Shown here one piece after another: positions 7,456 to 14,282 of a stretch of 17,223 nt of DNA; the stretch's first letter is position 1, and the number at the start of each line of letters is the position of its first letter. Source of the DNA: an uncultured Bacteroidota bacterium (GTDB lineage: Bacteria > Bacteroidota > Bacteroidia > Chitinophagales > Saprospiraceae); assembly GCA_937926185.1 (NCBI GenBank), contig CALEYM010000805.1, positions 1-17,223 of the forward strand. Reading direction: 5' to 3'. The notes beneath the pieces are model-generated. The model had not been told where the DNA came from, did not search any database, and saw only the letters and a list, made by a program, of their open reading frames with translations. The translations under genes were made by a program, and so were the position numbers.

Positions 7456-8406
7456 ATGAATCGAAAATACGCGCACTTGTCCATCCGGCAGCTTTGTCTC
7501 TTTTTACTGAGCGCAACATGCTGTCTGAATACGGCACTTTCCCAATCGCTGCCCGAACGGCTCGGCTACCCCGCCGACGCCAAATTACTGATCCTGCACG
7601 CCGACGACCTGGGCATGTCGCACGCGGAAAATCAGGCGAGCTTCGAAGGGCTGCTGTCGGGTGCGGTCAATTCGGCCAGTATCATGGCGCCCTGCCCTTG
7701 GTTGGCGGAGGCAGCCACCTTTGCCCGGGGTTTTGCCAAAGCCGATATGGGCCTGCACCTGACGCTTACCAGCGAGTGGAAATATTACAAATGGGGCCCC
7801 GTTGCGCCGCGCAACGCCGTGAGCAGCCTGCTCGACAGCCTCGGCTATTTTTATGCCGATTGCGCCACGCTGGCCGCCCACGCCCGCCCGGAAGAAGTGG
7901 AGATCGAACTGCGCGCCCAGATTGAAAAAGCCAAGACCATGGGCATCCAACCCACACACCTCGACAGCCACATGGGCTGCCTGTTCTTTACCCGCCCGGA
8001 GTTTTTCCAGATATATCTGAAACTCGGGCGCGAATACCAGATTCCGGCGATGGTCGGCCGCGATATGCTCGCCCAATTACCTGCCGCCGCAGGCGTTACC
8101 CTCTCGGATAAAGACGTTGTGGTAGACCGCATATTCACTGCCGGCCCCGATGATTATAAGGGGGGCATGGCTGCCTACTACGAACGCACCCTGCGCGCCC
8201 TGGAACCCGGCGTGAGCGTCCTGCTGATGCATCTGGCCTACGAGGGGCCGGAAATGCGGGCCATAACCCACGAGCACCCCGATTGGGGCGCCGCCTGGCG
8301 ACAAGCCGATTTCGATTTTTTTACCGGCGATACCTGCCGGAAAATACTGGCGGAAGAAGGCATTCAGATGATTACCTGGAAAGAGCTGGGCAAGCTGATG
8401 AAGTAA
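7456..8406 (+). CDS. Secreted YdjC/ChbG-like carbohydrate deacetylase
   Basis: A 316-residue protein with a Sec signal peptide (about 1-30, hydrophobic LCLFLLSATCCLNTALSQ, cleavage near Gln30). The mature domain matches the YdjC/ChbG/HpnK deacetylase family: HADDLGMSH with the Asp pair D50-D51, GLHLTL with H101, and THLDSHMG with H168, D170 and H172. These provide the divalent-metal and catalytic residues of the family. Known members deacetylate N-acetylated sugars such as chito-oligosaccharides. The substrate here is not readable, but secretion implies an external or periplasmic glycan rather than the cytosolic disaccharide used by enterobacterial ChbG. It follows glgP by 65 nt and converges with the serine hydrolase gene (4 nt apart). 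No separate promoter was recognised. Confidence 0.85.
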   Translation: MNRKYAHLSIRQLCLFLLSATCCLNTALSQSLPERLGYPADAKLLILHADDLGMSHAENQASFEGLLSGAVNSASIMAPCPWLAEAATFARGFAKADMGLHLTLTSEWKYYKWGPVAPRNAVSSLLDSLGYFYADCATLAAHARPEEVEIELRAQIEKAKTMGIQPTHLDSHMGCLFFTRPEFFQIYLKLGREYQIPAMVGRDMLAQLPAAAGVTLSDKDVVVDRIFTAGPDDYKGGMAAYYERTLRALEPGVSVLLMHLAYEGPEMRAITHEHPDWGAAWRQADFDFFTGDTCRKILAEEGIQMITWKELGKLMK

Positions 8407-8410
8407 GGCT

Positions 8411-10336
8411 TCAATACCGCTCCAGGTCGATCAATTCATACCCGTCTGCTTTGTACACGTTGTGGTAAGTATTGACGAGGTCGCACATGTTCTTGTCCAG
8501 CCGGAAATGTTCGTTGCCGTTGGTCTTTTCCCACACGCCTGCCCAGTAGCGTTTGCCGCCGTCGAGGTAGGTTTCCACGTCCACGAGTTTGTAACCGTTT
8601 TGTTCGCGTTCGTTGCGCAGGTTTTTAAAGTCTTCCTCGTTGTAGTTCCGGTTGAGCAGGTTGCTGCCGGCGCCTTTCCACACGCCGGCCCATTTGCGGG
8701 TATTGCCGTCCATGTAAGTTTCCACATCGATGAGCCGGACGTTTTTATCCTGGAGTTCCTTGTGCTTGTCGCCGAAGTCGTCGGTACTGTAGTTGCGGTA
8801 CATATAATACGCGCCGCTGTCCTCTATAAAGGCGCCCGCCCATTTACGGGTGCTGCCGTCCACGTAGGTTTCCAGGTCGATCAGGCGATAGCCTTTTTCC
8901 GACATTTCTTTCCATTTGTCGTGCCAGGCGTCGGTGGTGAAGCCGCGCCACATCGCCGATTTCTTGGTGGTTTTTTTAAAAACGCCGTCCCATTTGCGGG
9001 TACTGCCCTCGAGCCAGGTTTCGATATTGGCGGCGTAGTAGCCTGCGTCGAGTAATTTTTCCCATTCCTCGTGGAATTGATCGCTGGTGTAGCCGCGGCG
9101 GATCAGCACGTCGTTGGCTTTCCCGGTGTTGCGCCACACGGCAGTCATGGTTTGTCCGCAGCCCTCGTCGCTGCCGCAGTAATCGATGGGCGCGTCGGAG
9201 GTATTCCAGTTGTATCCCAGGGCGTTTTCTATTTTTTTGGCGAGGCGTTTTTTATCGGTATAAGCGCCGCAATTAATCATAAAACAGACGCCGGTTTTGT
9301 CGGCCGGAAAAAAGCCCATGTAGGTTTCCACGTTGTCGTGATCGCCGCCGTGGTACACGTGGGTTTTGCCGTTCAGCGTTTCGGTGTAAATGCCGTAACA
9401 ATAGCCGCTGTTGTTCGGAATAGGCGTCCACAATGCCGCGGTATTGTTCAGGAAAGTTTCTTTGGCCAGCCCCTGCATGAATTTAGTCAGGTCAACGATA
9501 TTGGACGACCAGCCGCCGCCGGGCAGTTTCCATTCCACCTTGCCCTCGGTATCGCTTTTCAGGAAAGTATTGCAGTCCTTGCTGTAGCCGCCGGGGTCGG
9601 GCAGGTATGGCGTGAGCGTGGTAATGCCTGCCTTGTCGGAAATATTGTCTTTTACATAGGTTTCATACGCTTTGTTCGTCGAGTGTTCCACCGCTGCGCC
9701 GAGCAGGTTGAACCCGAAGGTGGAATAAATGTACGTCGAGCCGGGCGTGGCGGCCAGGTCGCAGCCTTTAAATACATTGACGCATTGCTGGGCATTGAAA
9801 TTATTGACGGCCGTGTAGGCGCCTTGTGCGTAGGTGCAGATTTTGTCGCCATTTTCATCCTTGCCGTAATGGGTGATGCCACTCCGATGGCTCAGCAAAT
9901 GAGCGATGGTAATGTCGTCTTTATTGCCGCCGGTGGGCCAGTAACTCACATGTTTGGTGACCTTGTCGGTCAGGGCCATTTTGTTGGTTTCCATCGCCTT
10001 GAAAGCGGCTACCGCCGTCAGGGTTTTGGAAATGGATGCCCAGCGCAACAGGGTAGACGTTTTCATGGCGTTTTTCCCCAGGCGGTCGGTGTAACCGTAG
10101 GCTTTGGTGTGCACAATATTGCCGTTCTGCACCACGCCGACGCTGATGCCAACGATGTCTTGTTTGGCCATTTCAGCCAGCACTACCGCGTCGACGGAAG
10201 CCAGAAAGGGGAGTTTGGCTTCTGCTGGCCGTGTTTTTTGGCCGGCGCCGGAGATCAACAGTACCAAAAGAGGGATCGCGGTTATGGAAAGGAGGATGGC
10301 GGGTTTTCGGGAACGGAGCGGAAGGGTTGTTTTCAT
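8411..10336 (-). CDS. Exported beta-lactamase-like serine hydrolase with C-terminal tandem repeat domain (BTRD1-like)
   Basis: A 641-residue protein. Residues 12-30 form a hydrophobic export signal or anchor. The catalytic domain (about 45-375) is of the class C beta-lactamase/LACTB/penicillin-binding-protein fold: S101-I-S-K104 (SxxK nucleophile motif), Y204-S-T206 (YSTFGF, as in LACTB-like peptidases in place of YxN) and H329-G-G331 as third motif. From about 398 onward there are four full repeats of about 48 residues plus a fifth incomplete one. Each contains an aromatic start, a helix, then (L/V)(I/V)DxETYxDGxTRKWAGxW. They resemble the bacterial tandem repeat domain 1 (PF17660) known from polyglycine-hydrolase-like proteins. 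Substrate unknown; peptidase, amidase or esterase action outside the cytoplasm is expected. The protein ends in DLERY, midway through a repeat, suggesting circular permutation of the repeat phase. Confidence 0.88.
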   Translation of the reverse strand: MKTTLPLRSRKPAILLSITAIPLLVLLISGAGQKTRPAEAKLPFLASVDAVVLAEMAKQDIVGISVGVVQNGNIVHTKAYGYTDRLGKNAMKTSTLLRWASISKTLTAVAAFKAMETNKMALTDKVTKHVSYWPTGGNKDDITIAHLLSHRSGITHYGKDENGDKICTYAQGAYTAVNNFNAQQCVNVFKGCDLAATPGSTYIYSTFGFNLLGAAVEHSTNKAYETYVKDNISDKAGITTLTPYLPDPGGYSKDCNTFLKSDTEGKVEWKLPGGGWSSNIVDLTKFMQGLAKETFLNNTAALWTPIPNNSGYCYGIYTETLNGKTHVYHGGDHDNVETYMGFFPADKTGVCFMINCGAYTDKKRLAKKIENALGYNWNTSDAPIDYCGSDEGCGQTMTAVWRNTGKANDVLIRRGYTSDQFHEEWEKLLDAGYYAANIETWLEGSTRKWDGVFKKTTKKSAMWRGFTTDAWHDKWKEMSEKGYRLIDLETYVDGSTRKWAGAFIEDSGAYYMYRNYSTDDFGDKHKELQDKNVRLIDVETYMDGNTRKWAGVWKGAGSNLLNRNYNEEDFKNLRNEREQNGYKLVDVETYLDGGKRYWAGVWEKTNGNEHFRLDKNMCDLVNTYHNVYKADGYELIDLERY

Positions 10337-10389
10337 GTTGCGCGGTTTTTGAAATGTGAAGAAGTGAGGCGGGGATGAGGGTTGAGTCG

Positions 10390-10397
10390 CAAAGGTA
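10390..10397 (-). promoter_or_regulatory. Candidate -7 element for the serine hydrolase gene
   Basis: On the minus strand TACCTTTG matches TAnnTTTG, about 54 nt before ATG 10336. No -33 TTTG was found at 19-21 nt. It lies in the 184-nt divergent region 10337-10520. Confidence 0.4.
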
Positions 10398-10458
10398 GGG
10401 GGAGGGTCAATGGGGGGATTCCGTATTCAGTGGGCAAGATAAAATATCCGTCGGATGA

Positions 10459-10489
10459 TTTGAAGATTTGAAAATACGAAGTATGTTTG
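10459..10489 (+). promoter_or_regulatory. Bacteroidota-type promoter of the VOC gene
   Basis: TTTG (10459-10462), a 19-nt spacer and TATGTTTG (10482-10489) fit the TTTG-N19-21-TAnnTTTG consensus. Transcription would begin near 10496, about 25 nt before ATG 10521, and probably also serves the short genes downstream. Confidence 0.6.
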
Positions 10490-10520
10490 AAGAATCAATA
10501 AAGCAGTTAGAAATATAAAT

Positions 10521-10871
10521 ATGTACCGCGCCCTCTACATCAGCCCCATGATTCCATCCTTCGATCTGGAAATAACAGGCCGCTTCTTCAAAGATATTCT
10601 GGCATTTTCCGTGGTAATGGACACTGCAACGTATGCTATTTATGAAAAAGATAACCTCACTGTGCATATCTTACCCGCCGGCCAGGAGGTCGGGCAAATG
10701 GAATTTTACATGGCGGTGAATGATGTGGACGGTCTGTGGGCTTCTATTAAAGACAACATTAAAGGGTTAAAGGTAAGAGAACCGTTCGACCGGGAATATG
10801 GCATGCGGGAAATTCATATCGGCATTCCGCAAACGAATACGCTTCTATTTATCGGACAAGAACTAAAATAG
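10521..10871 (+). CDS. VOC (glyoxalase/bleomycin-resistance-like) superfamily protein
   Basis: A 116-residue single-module protein of normal length for the vicinal oxygen chelate fold. Visible order is beta strand ALYISPMIP, helix DLEITGRFFKDIL, strands ATYAIYEKDNLTVHILPAG, then EFYMAVNDVDGLWASIKDN and a closing REIHIGIPQTNTLLFIGQ. That is the beta-alpha-beta-beta-beta pairing of the family. The usual metal-binding His/Glu positions are not all evident, so catalytic function, drug binding or a structural role cannot be separated. Lower GC than the surrounding genes and a clear promoter upstream suggest a small transferred cassette. Confidence 0.75.
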   Translation: MYRALYISPMIPSFDLEITGRFFKDILAFSVVMDTATYAIYEKDNLTVHILPAGQEVGQMEFYMAVNDVDGLWASIKDNIKGLKVREPFDREYGMREIHIGIPQTNTLLFIGQELK

Positions 10872-10881
10872 ATATACAACC

Positions 10882-10902
10882 ATGAAAAAAACACAGCCAT
10901 GA
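10882..10902 (+). other. Six-codon mini-ORF overlapping the microprotein start
   Basis: ATG AAA AAA ACA CAG CCA TGA (MKKTQP) lies 10 nt after the VOC stop, and its TGA overlaps the ATG of the next ORF (ATGA). It could be a translational coupler or chance; no independent support. Confidence 0.2.
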
Positions 10903-10997
10903 ACATTGCCATCTTCGCAGGGCTATTCGCCGTTATCGTTTTAGCCGGTTGGTTTATTATAAAAAACAAATCGAACAATGGGCAGGACAAAACCTGA
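10899..10997 (+). CDS. 32-residue single-pass membrane microprotein
   Basis: MNIAIFAGLFAVIVLAGWFI followed by IKNKSNNGQDKT. Residues 3-21 form one uninterrupted hydrophobic helix, and the tail carries Lys residues with a polar end, so a single-pass inner membrane peptide with the positive end in the cytoplasm is likely. It sits 27 nt after the VOC stop codon, on the same strand and probable transcript. Such a composition is unlikely for random sequence, but the ORF is very short and no family is recognised. Confidence 0.4.
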   Translation: MNIAIFAGLFAVIVLAGWFIIKNKSNNGQDKT

Positions 10998-11111
10998 TCT
11001 TTTGTATGAGAGTAACACCTTTATTAATGATCTGTCTGACGGTCGTATGCAGCTTATCTGCACAAAACTACCCGTACAGAAGCGATGTTTTGTGGGTGAC
11101 AAGCCCCGACC

Positions 11112-11165
11112 ACGCGAACTGGCTTCACCACGCGAACTGGCTTCACCACGCGAACTGGCTTTACA
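11112..11165. repeat. Tandem 18-nt repeat, three copies
   Basis: CACGCGAACTGGCTTCAC is repeated at 18-nt period, the third copy differing by one base (TTTAC). It encodes HANWLH-HANWLH-HANWLY in frame. Only the last copy continues into a family-like YK context, so the first two look like recent local expansion. Confidence 0.85.
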
Positions 11166-11208
11166 AAGTCAAGGAAGAGGCAAAGGTTGCCAAGGGAAAC
11201 CGCGGTAG

Positions 11209-11288
11209 CCTGTTGAGAATTTGGGGTTTTCATTGGTTGAAAGACCAACTCCAGGTCTTGCCGACACAATGCGCAGGAGTTCAACAGG
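11209..11288. repeat. About 80-nt nested inverted-repeat element (possible MITE or REP-like)
   Basis: Ends are CCTGTTGA (11209-11216) and TCAACAGG (11281-11288), a perfect 8-bp terminal inverted repeat. Nested inside are CATTG (11231-11235) with CAATG (11267-11271) and AAGACC with GGTCTT around a 7-nt loop. The element coincides with the point where the esterase-like reading frame loses family resemblance. No transposase gene is present. Confidence 0.45.
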
Positions 11289-11316
11289 TGTTAGGTTAAG
11301 CATAATAAAAGGCATA

Positions 11317-11931
11317 TTACTTCGACATCACCCGCAAATTCCGCCACCGCACCTTTATCCCGCCCCCGTCGTGTATCTGCAGCGCGATCTGCCCCGTCGC
11401 CGCGCCGATTTTGGCGTCTTTCAGGGTGATCATTTGCGTGCCGTTGAGCCAGGTGGTAACCTCGTCGCCCACTGCGCGGATGCGCATAGTGTTCCATTGG
11501 CCTGTTTTCAGCGCTTTTTCCTGTTCGGCGCCCGGCTGGATAAGCCAGCCGCGGCCGTAGGATTCGTAGATACCGCCCGAGTGATGGCCCAAAGGGGCCA
11601 CTTCGGCCTGCCAGCCGGTAATCTTTGTGCCTTCGATGGAAGAACGAAAAAACACGCCGCTGTTGCCGTTGGCTTCCTGTTTGAATTCAAGCGTCAGGTC
11701 GAAATCCCGGAATTGTTGTTTCGTGGCGAGGTAGCCGTATTGTTTATCCGGTCCGCTTTCGCACACCAGTTCTCCGTTTTCCACATACCAGCGTTCGGTG
11801 CCGTAGATTTCCCAGCCCGACAGGTCTTTGCCATTAAACAGGGAAATACCGGCGGTTTGCGATTTTTTTGTGCCGGAACAGGCGGCAAAAACACCGAGGG
11901 CAAGTATCCCCAAAAACAGGGCCGGTCTCAT
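11317..11931 (-). CDS. DUF1080 (3-keto-disaccharide hydrolase family) lipoprotein, second copy
   Basis: A 204-residue lipoprotein: signal with lipobox FAAC and lipidated Cys18. The mature domain follows the PF06439 pattern: LFNGKDLSGWEIYG (31-44), NGNSGVFFRS (88-97), GWQAEV (106-111), GGIYES (119-124), TWLNG (160-164), ALQIHDGGGIKVRWRNLRV (183-201). This concanavalin-like beta-jelly-roll family acts on 3-keto-glycosides where it has been studied. The GGIYES pattern groups it with the subtype often found beside Gfo/Idh/MocA enzymes. It overlaps the preceding DUF1080 gene by 4 nt (ATGA), so both are translationally coupled and last in the operon. Location is predicted to be the periplasmic or outer membrane face. 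Confidence 0.9.
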   Translation of the reverse strand: MRPALFLGILALGVFAACSGTKKSQTAGISLFNGKDLSGWEIYGTERWYVENGELVCESGPDKQYGYLATKQQFRDFDLTLEFKQEANGNSGVFFRSSIEGTKITGWQAEVAPLGHHSGGIYESYGRGWLIQPGAEQEKALKTGQWNTMRIRAVGDEVTTWLNGTQMITLKDAKIGAATGQIALQIHDGGGIKVRWRNLRVMSK

Positions 11932-12650
11932 AGTTCAAGGATTTTAATGTTGCGAAACCAGATTTGATTGCCGTGATCCTGCAGGCCGATGCGTCCGCGT
12001 TTGGCGCGGCCGTAGCCGGGAAAGTCTTTCCATTTGCCGGTTTTCACCTTATTTTCCCATTCGGGCGTCCAGAGTTGGTAGTCTACCACTTTTACGCCGT
12101 TGAGCCAGTGTTCGACGCGGCCTTTGTTCACCCGCAGTCGCGTGAGGTTGTATTCGCCTACGGGCTTTAGCACCGAACGGGCAGCCGGGTGCATGCCGTA
12201 GTTGGCGCCCGATTTTTGCCAGTCTTCCAGTTTTTCCGGGAAGCCAATATCGTCCACTAATTGGTATTCCGGGCCGGTGGCGTATACGGTAGCGTATTTT
12301 TTCGGGTCTTCCACCACGTTGAAAAAGACCCCGCTGTTGCCGCCGGGCGAAATTTTCCACTCCAGCGTCAGGTCGAAGTTTTCAAACTCCCGGTCGGTCA
12401 CGATATCGTTGGCCGAGCCTTCGGGGCCGGCCTGGCCAAGGGCGATCAGTTCGCCGTTTTGCACTTCCCAGCCGCGGGTAGCCGTCAGGCCGTAAGTGTG
12501 CCAGCCGTCGGTGGTTTTACCGTCGAAGAGAAGTTGCCAGCCCGCTTTTTTTTCCGCATTGGACAGGGCGTTCATTTTGGGGGAGCAGGCGTTTGCAGCC
12601 AGCAATACCGCCAGCCCGCCGGACATAATCAGATATGATTTCATACTCAT
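11928..12650 (-). CDS. DUF1080 (3-keto-disaccharide hydrolase family) lipoprotein, first copy
   Basis: A 240-residue lipoprotein with lipobox ANAC and lipidated Cys22; Met1 or Met3 may be the start. Family landmarks: GWQLLFDGKTTDGWHTYG (37-54), NGELIALG (65-72), FDLTLEWKISPGGNSGVFF (92-110), EYQLVDD (128-134), HWLNGVKVVDY (181-191), GLQDHG (222-227) and WFRNIKI (231-237). It differs from its partner by the EYQLVDD and DWQKSGANYGM segments, so the two are paralogues of different subtypes rather than a recent duplication. Expected to cleave or eliminate 3-keto-glycosides produced by the oxidoreductase encoded upstream. The 159-nt spacer between it and that gene contains a tandem repeat array. 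Confidence 0.92.
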   Translation of the reverse strand: MSMKSYLIMSGGLAVLLAANACSPKMNALSNAEKKAGWQLLFDGKTTDGWHTYGLTATRGWEVQNGELIALGQAGPEGSANDIVTDREFENFDLTLEWKISPGGNSGVFFNVVEDPKKYATVYATGPEYQLVDDIGFPEKLEDWQKSGANYGMHPAARSVLKPVGEYNLTRLRVNKGRVEHWLNGVKVVDYQLWTPEWENKVKTGKWKDFPGYGRAKRGRIGLQDHGNQIWFRNIKILEL

Positions 12651-12667
12651 GTTTTTTTTTAAAAAAT

Positions 12668-12695
12668 GAACAGGATCAACAGGATTTGCAGGATC
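12668..12695. repeat. Triplicated CAGGAT motif at 9-nt spacing
   Basis: CAGGAT occurs three times with exact 9-nt spacing (AACAGGATC, AACAGGATT, TGCAGGATC), just upstream of the first DUF1080 gene on its template side. Similar strings are, from memory, a dispersed intergenic repeat in several environmental Bacteroidota genomes. Confidence 0.5.
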
Positions 12696-12726
12696 ATTTT
12701 CTAAACCCTCTAAACTTTCTAAACCT

Positions 12727-12807
12727 CATAAACCCTCATAAACCTCATAAACCCTCATAAACCGCATAAACCTTCATAAACCATATAAACCCCTCATAAA
12801 CCCCTCA
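12727..12807. repeat. Degenerate tandem array of CATAAACC with alternating 10/9-nt period
   Basis: CATAAACC or a one-base variant starts at 12727, 12737, 12746, 12756, 12765, 12775, 12784 and 12795. Spacings are 10, 9, 10, 9, 10, 9, 11, so the true unit is 19 nt (CATAAACCCTCATAAACCT) in about four copies. Weaker TAAAC(C/T) units extend left to about 12700. It occupies most of the noncoding gap between the oxidoreductase and the DUF1080 genes; there are no unique spacers. Confidence 0.85.
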
Positions 12808-12809
12808 CA

Positions 12810-14180
12810 TCACCCTACCCGTTTCATATTCACCGGATCCCAGCGCACTGTTTTTTCTTCGAAAAAGCTGTCGTTGCACAGCAGGGCGGGCGCCGCGGCG
12901 CGGAAGCCGAAGCTGGCGTCTTCCACCACTTTTTTGCCGTTGCGCACGCCGTTGAAGAAGTTGGTAAAATGGTCGTAGTGCGCGCCTTTGTAGCCTTTTT
13001 CCACGGTGTAGTGGGCCTCGGCGGGCGGCAGCATCCGTTTGCGTTCGGAGAGGGCTTTATCCATTTCGTTGGCTTTTTCTTCCAGAAAGGCATCCATCGG
13101 GTCGCTGGTAAGGTTTTTGCGCAGGTACACGTCGTCCCAGGTGACGTCCATGGCGCCTTCGCTGCCCACCATGCGCAGGTAGGTGCTGCCGGAAGTGCCG
13201 TCGACGAAGTTGACGCGCAGGGAGAGGTTGAACGCCGGGTGGGCTTTGGTTTCGGGGTAGTCGAACATGCCGAGCAGTACGTCGGGCACTTCGCGGCCGT
13301 CTTTCCAGTAGCGCAGGCCGCCGGTGGCCATGATCTTGTTGGGGCCTATGGAGCTGATGACAAAATGCAGGCTGGAGAACAGGTGTACGAACAGGTCGCC
13401 CGACACGCCGGTGCCGTAGTCGCGGTAGTTGCGCCAGCGGAAAAAGCGCAGCGGGTCGAAGTCGCGTTTGGTGGTATTGGAGATATAGCGGTCCCAGTCC
13501 ACCGTTTCTTTGGAGGCATCCGGCGGAATGGCGTATTGCCAGGCGCCCACGGGGGAGTTGCGCGCCCAGAAGCCCTCGGCATAGATCAACTGGCCAATGG
13601 CGCCGCTTTCATAAAGTTCTTTTGCTTTTTCGTTGCCCAAAGAGCTCAAACCCTGGCTGCCTACCTGGTAGGTTTTTCCGCTTTTCTGTTGCGCCTGAAT
13701 CACCGCGGCGCCCTCCGTGACGTCGTGCACCATGGGTTTTTCGCAGTAGGCGCTTTTTCCGGCGTTCAAGGCATCCACGGATATTTGTTTATGCCAGTGG
13801 TCGGGTGTGCCGATGATCACGGCATCGATGTCGGGCCGGGCCAGGATTTCGCGGTAGTCGCGGGTGGTGAAAATATCTTTCCCCCAGCGTTGACGCGCCA
13901 GTTCGAGCCGGCCGTCGTACAGGTCGCAGGCGGCGATCAGTTTGACGCCCGGAATTTGCAGGGCTGTATTGGCATCCTCCGTGCCCATGCCGCCGGCGCC
14001 GATCACGGCGATCTGGATATGATCGTTGGCGGAGATTTTTTGTTCCCGGTCGAGGAAATATTGCCGCACTTCATTTTGGCCGATCAGGATCGACGGCCCC
14101 GAAGTGGTGAGCAAAGCGGCGCCTGCCGCCATTTTTTTAACAAAAGACCGGCGGGAGGTGGTATTTTTCGAATGTTTCAT
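12810..14180 (-). CDS. Tat-exported Gfo/Idh/MocA family oxidoreductase
   Basis: A 456-residue NAD(P)-dependent sugar oxidoreductase. The N-terminus carries a twin-arginine signal (TTSRRSFVKK, 7-16, then AAGAALLTTSGPSIL), so it is exported folded with its cofactor. The Rossmann domain starts at IQIAVIGAGGMG (GxGxxG 61-66), with IIGTPDHWHKQ (122-132) and the family EKP motif at 147-149 (YCEKPMVHD). The C-terminal beta-sheet domain contains GTGVSGDLFVHLFSSLHFV and RVNFVDGTSGSTYLRMVGSEGAMDV. Length and signal match the GH109-like/exported branch common in Bacteroidota. Substrate is likely a glycoside oxidised at C3 (or reduced back), given the two DUF1080 genes downstream. It is the first gene of the operon. 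Confidence 0.92.
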   Translation of the reverse strand: MKHSKNTTSRRSFVKKMAAGAALLTTSGPSILIGQNEVRQYFLDREQKISANDHIQIAVIGAGGMGTEDANTALQIPGVKLIAACDLYDGRLELARQRWGKDIFTTRDYREILARPDIDAVIIGTPDHWHKQISVDALNAGKSAYCEKPMVHDVTEGAAVIQAQQKSGKTYQVGSQGLSSLGNEKAKELYESGAIGQLIYAEGFWARNSPVGAWQYAIPPDASKETVDWDRYISNTTKRDFDPLRFFRWRNYRDYGTGVSGDLFVHLFSSLHFVISSIGPNKIMATGGLRYWKDGREVPDVLLGMFDYPETKAHPAFNLSLRVNFVDGTSGSTYLRMVGSEGAMDVTWDDVYLRKNLTSDPMDAFLEEKANEMDKALSERKRMLPPAEAHYTVEKGYKGAHYDHFTNFFNGVRNGKKVVEDASFGFRAAAPALLCNDSFFEEKTVRWDPVNMKRVG

Positions 14181-14229
14181 AAAGAGACGGTTGAGAAAAC
14201 GCAGAAATAAGGTGCCGGATTTCGGCGGC

Positions 14230-14237
14230 GAAAAGTA
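14230..14237 (-). promoter_or_regulatory. Weak candidate -7 element for the oxidoreductase operon
   Basis: TACTTTTC on the minus strand differs from TAnnTTTG only in the last base and lies about 50 nt before ATG 14180, in the 102-nt gap after the methyltransferase gene. No -33 element was identified. Confidence 0.25.
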
Positions 14238-14282
14238 GGTTTTTCAGCTGGACTGATGGCAGATTTTCAAGGAAAATAAATA

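Larger units (their letters stand above)
11006..11299 (+). pseudogene. 5' remnant of an acetylxylan-esterase-like secreted protein
   Basis: ATG 11006 opens a 97-residue frame with a textbook signal peptide (MRVTPLLMICLTVVCSLSAQ) followed by NYPYRSDVLWVTSPDHANWL, which resembles the mature N-terminus of Bacteroidota acetylxylan esterases (AXE1/cephalosporin-C deacetylase type; recognised from memory). That family is normally several hundred residues long and has a GxSxG serine-hydrolase core; neither is present here. After KVKEEAKVA the sequence changes character and enters an inverted-repeat element, then stops at 11299. The HANWLH motif is present three times through an 18-nt in-frame duplication. 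Best read as a truncated, decayed gene; expression of a short secreted peptide remains possible. Confidence 0.5.

Noticed and set aside
9071..10378. 435-residue plus-strand ORF (and 197-residue ORF 8462-9055) opposite the serine hydrolase
   Set aside because: Antisense shadow of a gene with clear catalytic and repeat motifs; the translation is low-complexity V/G/F/H-rich with no recognisable domain.
10407..10667. 86-residue minus-strand ORF overlapping the VOC start
   Set aside because: Runs through the VOC promoter and antisense to its coding region; no domain features.
12727..12807. CRISPR array
   Set aside because: The repeats are 9-10 nt and directly adjacent, with no unique spacers and no cas genes nearby.
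12969..14210. 413-residue plus-strand ORF opposite the oxidoreductase
   Set aside because: Antisense shadow caused by codon bias in a GC-rich gene; no family features, and the minus-strand frame has all Gfo/Idh/MocA motifs.
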